Positions 7,696-16,968 are shown, numbered from the stretch's first letter. The stretch is 64,000 nucleotides of DNA from Brevibacterium sp. CBA3109 (GCF_040256645.1 NZ_CP158281.1:682001-746000); one strand, 5' to 3'. Notes: generated by a model not told the origin, from the sequence alone. Made by a program: numbers and translations.

Positions 7696-10600
7696 TCAGG
7701 CCTTCAGTTCGGCCGCCAGTTCGTGGAAGTCGCGGCTGGGGTTGCCGAAGCGGTGCAGAGTCATGGACACGGCCTGCTCCTGCACGTAGTACCGCATCTC
7801 CACCCGTGCCGAGGAGGTCACGGGCTCATCGATGACGGCAACCTCGGGACGGGAGGCGGTCGCCGCCAACAGCTCGGGTTCCTGCGGTCCGAGCACGCGG
7901 ATACGGGCACCGACAGAATCGTCGTATCGACCCTGGCCGACCATATCGGCGAATGTCGACGCGGACTCGGTGCGAGCCGGAACGCGCGCGTTCGTGACGG
8001 CGATCTTCACCTCGGAGGCCACATCCTCGGCGACGGACAGCTGCACGCTCGACCCCACAGACTTCGCGGCATGCAGTGACCTCTCGAGATCGAACAGCGA
8101 CGAGGTCGAGGTCACTCGCAGGGTGACGGGACGAGGCCGGTAGCGGAAGATGTTCGCTTCCGCTTGGAGGCCGGTGTGGTCCTTCGCCGCCCCGAATTCG
8201 CGAGCCAGCCAACGCTCATCGTCGGCCTTAGCCAGCTCGAGGTTCTGGCTCGTGTCAGCAGCGCCTGGCAGGGTGGAGGGATCGTCGGTGTAGTGACCGA
8301 AGAGCATGAGGTAGTTCGGGCCACCCGCCTTCGAGCCGAGTCCGACGGAGGACTGCTTCCAGCCGCCGAAGGACTGGCGCCGGACGATTGCGCCGGTGAT
8401 GCCGCGATTGACGTAGGCGTTGCCGACCTGCACGTTCTCGAGCCAGGTGCGCACCTCCTCGGGGTCAAGGGAGTGGATGCCGCCGGTGAGGCCGAAGGCA
8501 GGCGCGTTCTGGAACTCGATCGCCTCGTCGAGGTCACGAGCGTGCATGATGCCGAGCACCGGACCGAACACCTCGGTGAGGTGGAAGAACGATCCGGGCT
8601 TGACGCCTTCCTTGATTCCCGGGCTCCACAGGCGGCCCGTGTCATCGAGCTGCTTGGGCTGAAGCAGCCAGGACTCACCGGGTTCCAGTGATGTCAGCGC
8701 CCGCTCGAGCTTGTCCGAGGGGTCCTCGGTCAGCGGTCCCATCGTCGCCGACATGTTTGCCGGCCAGTCGACGACCATGGACGCGGCGGCATCGATGAGC
8801 TGCTTGCGGTAACGCTGCGAGTCGTGAGTGGACCCGACCATGATGCCCAGTGACGCGGCCGAGCACTTCTGTCCGGCGTGCCCGAAGGCCGAGTGCACGA
8901 GATCGGCCACAGCCAGATCGCGGTCGGCGGCAGGGGTGATGACCAGTGCGTTCTTGCCGGAGGTCTCCGCATTGACGTGGAGATCGGGACGGAAGGACTT
9001 GAACAGCGCCGCGGTCTCGGAGGCACCGGTGAGGATGACGCGATCGACATCCGGGTGGGCGACGAGGTGGCGGCTGAGGTCCCGATCGGACGGCGTGCAC
9101 AGCTGCAGCACGTCCTTGGGCACACCGGCCTCCCATAGGCAGTCGATGATGAGTGCCGAGCAGTGCGGTGTGGGCTTTGATGGTTTGTGGATGACAGCCG
9201 AACCTACGGCAAGGGCTGCCACGGTTCCGCCGGTGGGGATGGCGACGGGGAAGTTCCACGGTGGGGTGATGACGACCATCTCATCGGGGACGAAGTTCGC
9301 GCCCTCGAGGTTCTCCAGTTCGGCGGCATTCAGCGCGTAGTAGCGGATGAAGTCGATGGCCTCGGAGATCTCAGGATCGGATTGCGAAGGCATCTTGCCC
9401 ACCTCGGCGGCCTCGACTGCGATGAACTCACCGCGACGGACGGAGAACACCTCTGCCGCACGGTGGAGGATCTCGCCACGACCGGCAGCACCCAGCTCGC
9501 GCCAGGCCTTGGCGGCCTCGCGGCCATTGGCGATCATCTCATCGAGCTTCGCAGCCGAATCGACCTTCGGAGTCTTCGGCCGATCGTCGAGATATCCGGG
9601 GGCGGTCGCCTCGGCGATGATCTCCTTGGCCCACTTCTGGTTCGCAGGCAGAGAGGGATCGGTATCCGGTTCGTTGAAGAACTCGGTCGGGGCAGTTCCT
9701 GGGACATCGCGCTCGGTCGAACGGTCCTGGTTCCGGTTGGGGGCAGGTGCGCTCTCACCGTCGGTCGCGAGGATGTCCTCGAGCTGCTTGACGGAGTCCT
9801 GGAAGCGGTCTGCCTCCCGGACGAAGACCTCGTTGCCGTTGGCCAGGTCGAAGATGCCGGACATGAAGTTCTCGTGAGACGAGTTCTCTTCGAGTCTGCG
9901 CACGAGGTAGGAGATCGCGACGTCGAATTCCTTCGGATGCACGGCTGGGACGTAGAGGAGGAGATCTCCGACGTCCTCGGTCACCGCAGCCGCCTGTTCC
10001 GAGGCCATGCCCTGCAGCATCTCGAATTCCACGCGGTCGGTGACCTCGCGGTCGACGGACAGATGGTGGGCGAAGGCGATGTCGAAGAGGTTGTGACCTG
10101 CCACGCCGATGCGCAGCCCCTTCATCCGCTCGGGGGTGAACAGCCAGTGGAGGACGCGCTTGTAGTTCGCATCGGTGGACTGCTTCGAATCGCAGGTGGT
10201 CGTAGGCCAGCCGGCGATCTCCGCGTGGACGGTCTCCATCGCGAGGTTCGCTCCCTTGACGAGACGAACCTTGATTCCGACTCCGCCGTTGGCGATTCGT
10301 TCGTTGGCGAATTCGCTCAGGCGCTGCACGGCGCCCAGCGCGTCAGGCTGGTAGCCCTGGATGACGATGCCGGCCTCGAGGTTCGTGAACTCAGGTTCGG
10401 CGAGCAGGCGGGTGAAGACCGCGATCGTGAGTTCGAGGTCCTGGTACTCCTCCATGTCCAGGTTGACGAACTTCGACCCCGTCGGTGCCTTAGCCGCCTG
10501 CTGGTAGAGCGGGCGCAGGCGTTCGACGACGTAGTCGACGGTCTCGTCGAAGGCCCACATCGAGATCTGAGAGGCGACCGAGGAAACCTTGACCGAGACG

Positions 10601-11286
10601 TAGTCGACGTCTTCGCGAGCCAGAAGTCGGTGGGTTTCCTCGAGGTGGTGGTCGGCTTCGCCATCACCGAGGACAGCCTCGCCGAGGAGGTTGATGTTGA
10701 GCCGGTGTCCGTCGGCGGTCAGCGCGGCGACGGCCTTGCCGAACTGCTTGTCGCGGGCGTCGACAACCATGTGTCCGACCATCTGACGCAGGCGGGTGCG
10801 GGCTGCGGGCACGACGACCTGCGGCAGTGCGCGGGCCAGCGCGGCGCCGGTCTTGATCTGGGCGCGGTCGAGAGCCGACATCGTCTCGGGGGCGAGCTTG
10901 CCGACTTCCGCCAGGGCATCGGCGGCGGCGTGCACGTCATCGGTGCGCACGACCCGATCGACGAATCCGACGGTGAAATCGAGCCCGTTAGGGTCGGAGA
11001 GCACGGCCGAGAGGCGCTCGGCGGCCGGGTTCTTCGCCGTGGTCTTGCTCGTTGCTACGCGCAGCCATTTGCGAACGGTGTCGATGGAGCGACTGGTGAG
11101 CTGGTCGAGATCTGAGTCTGTGTGCAACAACTGCTCGTTCCTTTTCTGTTGGACGAACTCTGGACGAGTCTGGCTGGGGTCTGTGCCAGGCGCTCCCGCG
11201 TCGCCGTTGACTGTTGACGGGATCGTTGAGACCAGTATGCGCCGGAGGAAATCCGGGGTGAAGAGCTCGTGACCAATCGCAGACAT
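7696..11286 (-). CDS. putA: Bifunctional proline dehydrogenase/glutamate semialdehyde dehydrogenase
   Basis: A 1196-residue PutA that oxidises proline to glutamate in two steps. The N-terminal half is the FAD-dependent proline dehydrogenase barrel (VNLDMEEYQDLELT, VIQGYQPDALG, VKIRLVKGAN-like GIKVRLVKGANL). The C-terminal half is the NAD-dependent aldehyde dehydrogenase (PPWNFPVAIPTGG, catalytic Cys808 in AGQKCSAAS). The unrelated-looking last ~170 residues resemble the extra C-terminal region of long PutA proteins. I keep ATG 11286; a TTG at 11130, with AAGGA upstream and closer to the conserved region, is a possible alternative. The gene is divergent from a composite regulator and ends against a bidirectional terminator. 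Confidence 0.93.
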   Translation of the reverse strand: MSAIGHELFTPDFLRRILVSTIPSTVNGDAGAPGTDPSQTRPEFVQQKRNEQLLHTDSDLDQLTSRSIDTVRKWLRVATSKTTAKNPAAERLSAVLSDPNGLDFTVGFVDRVVRTDDVHAAADALAEVGKLAPETMSALDRAQIKTGAALARALPQVVVPAARTRLRQMVGHMVVDARDKQFGKAVAALTADGHRLNINLLGEAVLGDGEADHHLEETHRLLAREDVDYVSVKVSSVASQISMWAFDETVDYVVERLRPLYQQAAKAPTGSKFVNLDMEEYQDLELTIAVFTRLLAEPEFTNLEAGIVIQGYQPDALGAVQRLSEFANERIANGGVGIKVRLVKGANLAMETVHAEIAGWPTTTCDSKQSTDANYKRVLHWLFTPERMKGLRIGVAGHNLFDIAFAHHLSVDREVTDRVEFEMLQGMASEQAAAVTEDVGDLLLYVPAVHPKEFDVAISYLVRRLEENSSHENFMSGIFDLANGNEVFVREADRFQDSVKQLEDILATDGESAPAPNRNQDRSTERDVPGTAPTEFFNEPDTDPSLPANQKWAKEIIAEATAPGYLDDRPKTPKVDSAAKLDEMIANGREAAKAWRELGAAGRGEILHRAAEVFSVRRGEFIAVEAAEVGKMPSQSDPEISEAIDFIRYYALNAAELENLEGANFVPDEMVVITPPWNFPVAIPTGGTVAALAVGSAVIHKPSKPTPHCSALIIDCLWEAGVPKDVLQLCTPSDRDLSRHLVAHPDVDRVILTGASETAALFKSFRPDLHVNAETSGKNALVITPAADRDLAVADLVHSAFGHAGQKCSAASLGIMVGSTHDSQRYRKQLIDAAASMVVDWPANMSATMGPLTEDPSDKLERALTSLEPGESWLLQPKQLDDTGRLWSPGIKEGVKPGSFFHLTEVFGPVLGIMHARDLDEAIEFQNAPAFGLTGGIHSLDPEEVRTWLENVQVGNAYVNRGITGAIVRRQSFGGWKQSSVGLGSKAGGPNYLMLFGHYTDDPSTLPGAADTSQNLELAKADDERWLAREFGAAKDHTGLQAEANIFRYRPRPVTLRVTSTSSLFDLERSLHAAKSVGSSVQLSVAEDVASEVKIAVTNARVPARTESASTFADMVGQGRYDDSVGARIRVLGPQEPELLAATASRPEVAVIDEPVTSSARVEMRYYVQEQAVSMTLHRFGNPSRDFHELAAELKA

Positions 11287-11288
11287 AG

Positions 11289-11300
11289 TTGAGTCAGAAG
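11289..11300 (+). repeat. Left copy of a 12-bp inverted repeat
   Basis: TTGAGTCAGAAG on the plus strand, immediately upstream of the putA ATG on the minus strand. Its exact reverse complement is at 12166-12177. It occupies the very short gap between the divergent putA and regulator starts, so it must overlap the control region of one or both genes. Confidence 0.7.
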
Positions 11301-11315
11301 TAATAGAATCGCATC

Positions 11316-12884
11316 ATGTACTCCTCAGAGATGCGTCGCGCCGCTGTTGCCAGGACGGACTCGTCCTCCATCGCCGAGGTGGCTGCTGAGCTGAACATCT
11401 CACCCTCGAGTCTGCGTCGGTGGATGGGGCGATCCGACCTCGACGACCGCCCGCGCAGCGGACGCCCACAGATCCAGAACACGGCCGATCAGGTCGTCGA
11501 AGCTCTGGTGAGCTCCGCCGGGGCGAGAATCTCGGGGAAGGACTATTCGACCCGGGCTCTGGCCGATGCGACAGGGCTGAGTCAGAGCATCGTGTCCCGG
11601 GCGATGAGGGGGATGACGGTGCCATCGGACCAGCTGCTCGGCAGTGACGAGATCACCGTTGTTGCGGGCGGCTTCCCTCTGGTCGTCATCGGCATTCGCG
11701 TTGCTGGTGAGCGCGGCAATGGTGAGGCTGAAGGTGGGGGCGCCGGCGGAGGTGCGAGCCCAGTCTCGGCGCGACGGGTGCAGCGCCGCATCGCCGGGAT
11801 CGTGGCCGCTCTGCGTTCGGCAGGAGTCCAGCACTGGCCGCAGCGCTTCGACAGTGAGCATCGCCAGACCGATGCCTCGGCGACGCTCGATCTGCTTCGG
11901 GCTGGTGGGCAGCGCGAACGCTTCATCGTCTTCGATCCCTTCGGGGAGACGAGTGCCTCGGGCGGGGGTGATCTGGTTGGGGCTGCCGAGATTGCGGTCC
12001 ACCGCGAGTTCGCAGAGTTCCTCGACGACGCGAAATCTGGCCTCGCAGCCTGCCGCGATGTTCCCGGGTCTCTGCTCGACGATCTCGCCGCCCGCGTGCG
12101 GCACGGCTTCGAAGGAGTCATGTGGCGGCAGTCGAGCCACACCGACGCGAGGAGAAGTTCCATTTCTTCTGACTCAATGGAGATCTCTTCGTGGTTGCCG
12201 AAGGAGACTCGTTCCATCACCGAACACCTCGCGATCGCCTTGCGCGAGGAGATCATCGATTCGGGCTATCAGCCCGGAGACAGGATCAATCCGCGCCTCC
12301 TGTCACGACGGATGGAGGTGCCCCGCTCCTCGGTGGATGCCGCACTGCGGCGCATGGTCGATGACAAGCTGCTCGACGGCTCACGTGGTGGTTCGAGGAT
12401 TCCGTTGATCACCACCCTCGACGTTCTCGACCTCTATGCCGGACGCATGGCGGTGGGAGAGGTTCTCCTGCGGTCTCTGGCGCTGCGGCCGAAGCGCTAC
12501 TTCGTGCCTGTGCAGCTGGCCCTGCGGCAGGTGGAGGCATCGGCGGCGACGAAGAGCGGCATCGACGTCGAGGACGCTGATCTCCACTTCCAGCAGGAAC
12601 TGGCCCGGGCCTCTGGCCTGCGGCAGAGCGCCCGAGCCTTCGAGGCCCTGACCCTGCGCCTGCGCCTGTTCATCTCGGTCCTGCAGCTCGACTACTCACC
12701 GGCCAGCGATCGCATCCTCATCGATGACCGTGCCATCTTCAGGGCACTGTCTCTCGGGGACGCTGAGACCGCTGTGGACGCCTGGCGAGGCAAGGTCGAC
12801 AACGCGGTCAGGCATATGGCCGGACTCTTCGCTCGGCGTCGATTCGACCAAGACCTCTGGGCACAGCTCACCCGTCGGGGATAA
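11316..12884 (+). CDS. Composite transcription regulator: two HTH segments plus GntR/FCD module
   Basis: 522 residues in one frame. Residues 18-39 (SIAEVAAELNISPSSLRRWMGR) look like a transposase-type helix-turn-helix. Residues 79-98 (TRALADATGLSQSIVSRAM) look like a second, Cro/LacI-type one. Residues ~110-285 are unrecognised, with Gly/Ala-rich stretches and VFDPFGET. From ~290 to the end is a complete FadR/FCD regulator: winged helix (HLAIALREEIIDSG, LLSRRMEVPRSSVDAALRRM), then an all-helical FCD domain with DLHFQQELARAS. ATG 11331 is an alternative start. An internal ATG at 12177 precedes the GntR module and sits in the right copy of a 12-bp inverted repeat. Divergence from putA suggests control of proline catabolism. 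Confidence 0.75.
   Translation: MYSSEMRRAAVARTDSSSIAEVAAELNISPSSLRRWMGRSDLDDRPRSGRPQIQNTADQVVEALVSSAGARISGKDYSTRALADATGLSQSIVSRAMRGMTVPSDQLLGSDEITVVAGGFPLVVIGIRVAGERGNGEAEGGGAGGGASPVSARRVQRRIAGIVAALRSAGVQHWPQRFDSEHRQTDASATLDLLRAGGQRERFIVFDPFGETSASGGGDLVGAAEIAVHREFAEFLDDAKSGLAACRDVPGSLLDDLAARVRHGFEGVMWRQSSHTDARRSSISSDSMEISSWLPKETRSITEHLAIALREEIIDSGYQPGDRINPRLLSRRMEVPRSSVDAALRRMVDDKLLDGSRGGSRIPLITTLDVLDLYAGRMAVGEVLLRSLALRPKRYFVPVQLALRQVEASAATKSGIDVEDADLHFQQELARASGLRQSARAFEALTLRLRLFISVLQLDYSPASDRILIDDRAIFRALSLGDAETAVDAWRGKVDNAVRHMAGLFARRRFDQDLWAQLTRRG
12166..12177 (+). repeat. Right copy of a 12-bp inverted repeat
   Basis: CTTCTGACTCAA, the reverse complement of 11289-11300; with the flank, 15 of 16 bases (ATTNCTTCTGACTCAA) agree. 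Its last A is the first base of ATG 12177, which opens the GntR module inside the composite regulator. The two copies bracket an 865-bp segment. Confidence 0.7.
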
Positions 12885-12963
12885 ACGGACCCGCCGGGCA
12901 ACCTCGGCGAGGGTGACTGGTATAAATTTGGGGATAGTCCGAGCCGAAAGGGATAGTTGAACC

Positions 12964-13575
12964 GTGGAGACCTTGATTGTAGGCGTGGCCGGCGGCACCG
13001 GCAGCGGAAAGACGACCCTGACCCAGGCGCTGCTGGACAAATGCGTGGGCCCGCCATCCGTTCTGTTTCACGACAACTACTACAAGCGACGAGACGAACT
13101 GACCTACGAAGAACGCGAGCAGGTCAACTACGACGACCTCGACGCCTTCGACAACGACCTCTTCGTAGAACACCTGAGCGCACTGCGGTCCTCACGCTCG
13201 GTCGAAAGCCCGGTCTATGACTTCTCGATCCACAACCGCAGCGATCGCACGACGCTCGTCGAACCATCGCCGGTGATCATCGTCGAGGGGATTCTCATCT
13301 TCGCCGAGCCGCGGATCTGTGAGCTGCTCGACATCAAGCTCTTCGTTGACACGGACGCCGATGTTCGCCTGCTGCGGCGGATCAAACGCGACGTCGTCGA
13401 ACGAGGCCGGACCCTGCAGTCGGTCGAGGACCAGTATCTGGGAACCGTGAAGCCGATGCATGAGCTGTATGTGGAGCCCTCGAAGCGCAATGCCGACATC
13501 ATCATCCCTGATGGCGGGCACAATATCGTGGCCATGGATATGGTCCTCAACCGGATCCAGAGGGACGTCGGCTAG
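12964..13575 (+). CDS. udk: Uridine kinase
   Basis: A 203-residue P-loop kinase that phosphorylates uridine/cytidine in pyrimidine salvage. It has the Walker A GGTGSGKTT at residues 9-17, then FHDNYYK, YDDLDAFD and the adenine/nucleoside region VIIVEGILIF, then RRIKRDVVERGR in the lid, all in the Udk family order and length. The start is GTG 12964 with AAAGGG upstream. It stands alone between the composite regulator and the HNH gene; a TATAAA element at 12921-12926 could be part of its promoter. Confidence 0.92.
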   Translation: METLIVGVAGGTGSGKTTLTQALLDKCVGPPSVLFHDNYYKRRDELTYEEREQVNYDDLDAFDNDLFVEHLSALRSSRSVESPVYDFSIHNRSDRTTLVEPSPVIIVEGILIFAEPRICELLDIKLFVDTDADVRLLRRIKRDVVERGRTLQSVEDQYLGTVKPMHELYVEPSKRNADIIIPDGGHNIVAMDMVLNRIQRDVG

Positions 13576-13651
13576 CGCTCCATCCGATGCTGTCGTGGGT
13601 TCGACAGGGTTCGGGAGATCTCGTGTCAGGGGTGACTTGTAGTGTGTTTGC

Positions 13652-15301
13652 ATGGACACGGAGACCGTTCCGGAGGCACCGTCGGGCGAGCTTGATCTCA
13701 TTGCCGAGATCGACCGCTTCGCCTCCCTGCTGCGTGGCGAGGAGCCCGCTGCGACCGAAGCCGAGACACTGGCGCGGATCGCCGCGTTCGAAGGGCTGAA
13801 GGCGACCGTCGTGTCCGCGCAGTCCGCCGAGGCTGTGGCGTTCGAGGCCCTGCGCAGACGTCGGGATGCGTTCAACCAAGTTCCCGCGCGTGAGTGTGGA
13901 ATCCGTTCTGCTGAGGAAATCGCCCTGGCGAAGAAGGTCTCGCCGGGTTCCGGCCGAAAGTTTCTTTCCACTTCGCGCGCAATCGTCCACGAGATGCCGA
14001 ACACCTTCAAGGCTCTCGCCTCGGGGGAGATCTCCGAGGACAAGGCCCGTGTCATGGCCGACGAAACCGCGACGCTGCCCAGCGCAGACCGACGCAAGGT
14101 CGATACCCGGATGAAGATGAGTATGGGGCCGGCCGGGCTGCGGAGCCTGCGCACGGAAGCGCGTGCCCTGGCCGAGGAGATGAACGCCGAGGCGGCGGCA
14201 GAGCGGGCGACGAGGGCGGCGGCGAATCGGCGGGTGACCATGACCGCGCTCGATGACGGAATGGGGAGAGTGTCCGCGATCCTTCCCATCCAGCAGGCCG
14301 TTGCCGTCTATGAGGGGCTGAAAGGTACGGCCGAATCGGTATCTGCCGCCGGAGGCGCCGAAGGGCGCAGGAGCAATCAGCTGATGGCCGACACCTTCGT
14401 TGAACGGATGACGGGACAGTCGAGTGCGGCAGCCGTTCCCACCGAAGTGCACCTTGTCGTGGAAGCGGAAACACTGCTCTCCGATGGTATGGTTCCCGCC
14501 TGGCTGCCGGGTTTCGGCCCTCTCCCGGCTCGAACAGCCCGCAACTTCATCGCCGCCAACGAGGCCGAGGTCTTCATCCGACGCATGTTCACCCGCGCCA
14601 CCGACGGTCAGCTGGTGGGGATGGAATCTCGCGGTCGGGCGTTCACGGGTCTGCTGAGGCAGATGGTCGTCTACCGGGATGATGTGTGCCGGACGCCGTG
14701 GTGCGACGCGCGTATCAGGGATGCCGACCATGCCGATGAGTATGCCTCCGGCGGTGCAACTTCTTGGGAGAACGGCTCGGGACTGTGTGCCGCATGCAAT
14801 TATGCGAAGGAACATCCTGGTTGGAAGCACGAAGCAACGGCAGAGGGGCTGAAGGTCACCACTCCCAGCGGTCGTGAATACGAAGATCTGACCGCTCCTT
14901 TCGTCAGGCGGATGAAGTACCCACGAGCCTCGCCCGCAACAGCAGTCTCGGCAGGCACTGGCATCTCACGGTCTTCGCCACGCGATGACGATTGGCGACT
15001 CAAACTCTCCGGACTGCTGGAGCCGCAGCGGCCCGGGGCGCCACCTGACACTGAATACCGCGAAGTGGAGATCCCGTTCTGTCCCATCACCGAATCGGAA
15101 GCGAAGAAGTACGAGGAGAGTCAGCGAGCCACGTCTGGGCAGAATGAACCTCCTGAGTTCGAAATCGCCGAGGTTGTCGACCCACTTCCCATTCCGCGAA
15201 CGATTCGACCCAACTATCGCCGCGACTCCCGCAGGGTCGGTGGCCCAGGGGGCAGCTGTGCGGAGAGATACCTACGACAGGCCCTGCTCGACGCGGGATG
15301 A
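13652..15301 (+). CDS. DUF222/13E12-type HNH endonuclease-like protein
   Basis: 549 residues. The long helical N-terminal region (ARIAAFEGLKATVVSAQSAEAVAFEALRR, split here into family-typical pieces) matches the DUF222/13E12-repeat family common in many copies in actinobacteria. The HNH nuclease signature lies near the middle-to-C-terminal part: CRTPWCDARIRDADHADE, then GLCAACNYAKEHPGW, with the two Cys pairs and the DHAD acidic/His pair intact. Its role is unknown in the family; restriction or repeat-associated functions have been suggested. No mobile-element boundaries are seen around it. Confidence 0.85.
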   Translation: MDTETVPEAPSGELDLIAEIDRFASLLRGEEPAATEAETLARIAAFEGLKATVVSAQSAEAVAFEALRRRRDAFNQVPARECGIRSAEEIALAKKVSPGSGRKFLSTSRAIVHEMPNTFKALASGEISEDKARVMADETATLPSADRRKVDTRMKMSMGPAGLRSLRTEARALAEEMNAEAAAERATRAAANRRVTMTALDDGMGRVSAILPIQQAVAVYEGLKGTAESVSAAGGAEGRRSNQLMADTFVERMTGQSSAAAVPTEVHLVVEAETLLSDGMVPAWLPGFGPLPARTARNFIAANEAEVFIRRMFTRATDGQLVGMESRGRAFTGLLRQMVVYRDDVCRTPWCDARIRDADHADEYASGGATSWENGSGLCAACNYAKEHPGWKHEATAEGLKVTTPSGREYEDLTAPFVRRMKYPRASPATAVSAGTGISRSSPRDDDWRLKLSGLLEPQRPGAPPDTEYREVEIPFCPITESEAKKYEESQRATSGQNEPPEFEIAEVVDPLPIPRTIRPNYRRDSRRVGGPGGSCAERYLRQALLDAG

Positions 15302-15351
15302 CGTGGTGAAACTGCAACAAATCCGACACTGCTGCCACCACGTCAGACTGC

Positions 15352-15780
15352 ATGATTCTGAGCATGAACGCCGACGAGAACGATGCTCACTTGCCTGATA
15401 ACGGCGGCAACGCAGATGCCACCGCTGAGGATTCGCCGCCACGGCCAAGGACGCGACAAGGACGGGCACTGCTGCGAACCGCGCGTCTCCTGCCGTGGTT
15501 GTTCGGGCGCTCGCAATGGTGGTCATCCGCAGCCAGCCTGATCGGCGTCGTCATTCTTCTGGGCCTCGTAGCCGTTGCCATCGATCCACCCTTCCTGATG
15601 TGGGACGGGCAGACCGACGACGGAATGCCGACAGGTGGCATGGAGGTCGCACTCCCGGACTTCGGTTTCGTGCTGTGGGGCATCGGGGGTTTGGCCCTCA
15701 TCGCGGCCGGCATCTGTGGGTGGATCGACGGACAGCGACACAAGCACAGGGCGCAGGCATGGGGAGGAGCAGCGCTGTGA
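15352..15780 (+). CDS. Small membrane protein, shortened copy of the neighbouring unit
   Basis: 142 residues. A charged N-terminus of ~45 residues is followed by two hydrophobic segments (SLIGVVILLGLVAVA and VLWGIGGLALIAAGICG). The stretch IDPPFLMWDGQTDDG and GGMEVALP matches the repeat unit of the next gene, but the first half of the unit (about 80 residues including AWVVMIWVP) is missing. ATG 15364 is an equally good start. The stop overlaps the GTG of the next gene. The family is not recognised; it is likely a cytoplasmic-membrane protein. Confidence 0.65.
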   Translation: MILSMNADENDAHLPDNGGNADATAEDSPPRPRTRQGRALLRTARLLPWLFGRSQWWSSAASLIGVVILLGLVAVAIDPPFLMWDGQTDDGMPTGGMEVALPDFGFVLWGIGGLALIAAGICGWIDGQRHKHRAQAWGGAAL

Positions 15781-16877
15781 CCAAGGGCAACGGCGTGGGG
15801 AGAGATGGCGTGATGCGAGGTGGCGAGAGACTGCGGGGCACTGCCCGAACTCTTCCCCTGCTCGCGTTGGCCGCTTGGGTCGTGATGATCTGGGTGCCGG
15901 TCCTCGACAGCGCGAACAACAGCTTGCACTTCGGCGACTCCGTGCGGATCGTCGTCACGTCGCTCGGTCGTCTTCCTGACAGGGCAATCGAGGCCGACTT
16001 CGAGTTCGTCATCATCTGGAGCTGCCTGCTGGCTTGCGCGATCTCGGTGTGGCTCTGCAACGGGCTGAAGTTCTGGTCGTGGTCCGCCTCCGGGCTCGGA
16101 GTCGTTGTGCTGATCTTCCTGACCAGCGAGATCATCGATCCACCGACAATCATGTGGGACGGTCAAGACAGCAGCGGACAGTGGATCGGCGGCATGGAGG
16201 TCGCCTCTCCCGCACCGGGTGCCGTGCTCTGGACGATCGGTGGGATCGCCCTGATTGCTGCTGGCATCTGTGGCCTGATCGGAGAACGTCGTCGCTCCGG
16301 GAAGAACGACGGCCCGCGAATCACTCGGTGGTTCTCGACCGAGCCAGGACGCGACGGTCAGATCCGAGTTCGTCGGCACCGCTTGGCAGCCGAACACATC
16401 GCGCGGCTGCTGCCTCTCGTGGGCGTGAGCGCCTGGGTGGTGATGATCTGGGTGCCCATCTTCTCCAACCAGGCCTCGGCGGAGCACAGCGTCACCATGA
16501 CTTCCCTGGGCAGACCGCCATTCAGCTTCAGCGACATCGGCCTCGACGTTATTCTTCCGTGGGCGGCGGTGCTCTTATGCGCAGCGATTGCGTGGCTCGT
16601 TGAGCCACCGCTCTGGTGGTCAATGATCGTCATACTGATCGGCCTTGCTCTGTTCATTCTGTTGGAAGTGAACATGATCGATCCGCCGACAGCCCGACTC
16701 CTGATCACCGATTCCTCGGGGGAACGCAGGGGAGCCACACTCATCGGTCACCCCGATGCGGGGGTGAGCTATTGGGTTCTGGGAAGCGGAGCCCTTGTGC
16801 TCGCCGGAATGGCCGGAATCGCCGGCTTCATCGGTGACAGGCGGGGCCGCTCATTCGATTTCCCCCAAACGCGGTGA
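15777..16877 (+). CDS. Membrane protein with two tandem copies of a ~150-residue unit
   Basis: 366 residues from GTG 15777, which overlaps the previous stop (GTGA); ATG 15813, with GGGGAGAGA upstream, is an alternative. The protein contains two repeats. Each begins RLLPL..AWVVMIWVP, continues through hydrophobic segments to IDPPT, and ends with a segment like GAVLWTIGGIALIAAGICGLIG. Copy one is better conserved with the small upstream protein (MWDGQ, GGMEVA) than copy two. About six to eight membrane segments are likely. No catalytic motif or known family is visible, so function is unknown. Confidence 0.7.
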   Translation: MTKGNGVGRDGVMRGGERLRGTARTLPLLALAAWVVMIWVPVLDSANNSLHFGDSVRIVVTSLGRLPDRAIEADFEFVIIWSCLLACAISVWLCNGLKFWSWSASGLGVVVLIFLTSEIIDPPTIMWDGQDSSGQWIGGMEVASPAPGAVLWTIGGIALIAAGICGLIGERRRSGKNDGPRITRWFSTEPGRDGQIRVRRHRLAAEHIARLLPLVGVSAWVVMIWVPIFSNQASAEHSVTMTSLGRPPFSFSDIGLDVILPWAAVLLCAAIAWLVEPPLWWSMIVILIGLALFILLEVNMIDPPTARLLITDSSGERRGATLIGHPDAGVSYWVLGSGALVLAGMAGIAGFIGDRRGRSFDFPQTR

Positions 16878-16931
16878 CTCCAACCCGCACAGCAATGCCT
16901 GCAGACACAGCAATACCTGCAGGCACAGGGA

Positions 16932-16968
16932 TGCCCTCAGCCCGGAATGACGCTTCAGGCTGAGGGCA
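16932..16968. terminator. Stem-loop between convergent genes
   Basis: TGCCCTCAGCC at 16932-16942 pairs perfectly with GGCTGAGGGCA at 16958-16968 (11-bp stem, 15-base loop). It has no T-tract but lies between two convergent genes, as expected for a terminator. Upstream, CCTGCAG- and CACAG-containing words recur imperfectly from 16885 to 16930. Confidence 0.55.

Noticed and set aside
9187..11115. 642-residue open frame on the plus strand opposite putA
   Set aside because: It is a GC-rich shadow of the putA reading frame: no conserved motif, no ribosome site, and the minus-strand frame contains all PutA catalytic motifs.
11400..12140. Minus-strand 246-residue frame inside the composite regulator
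   Set aside because: No initiation site or motif; I kept the plus-strand frame because HTH and FCD motifs lie on both sides of this segment in one frame.
13652..15301. HNH protein as a homing endonuclease or mobile element
   Set aside because: No intron, intein or flanking repeats; DUF222/HNH proteins are scattered stand-alone genes in actinobacteria.
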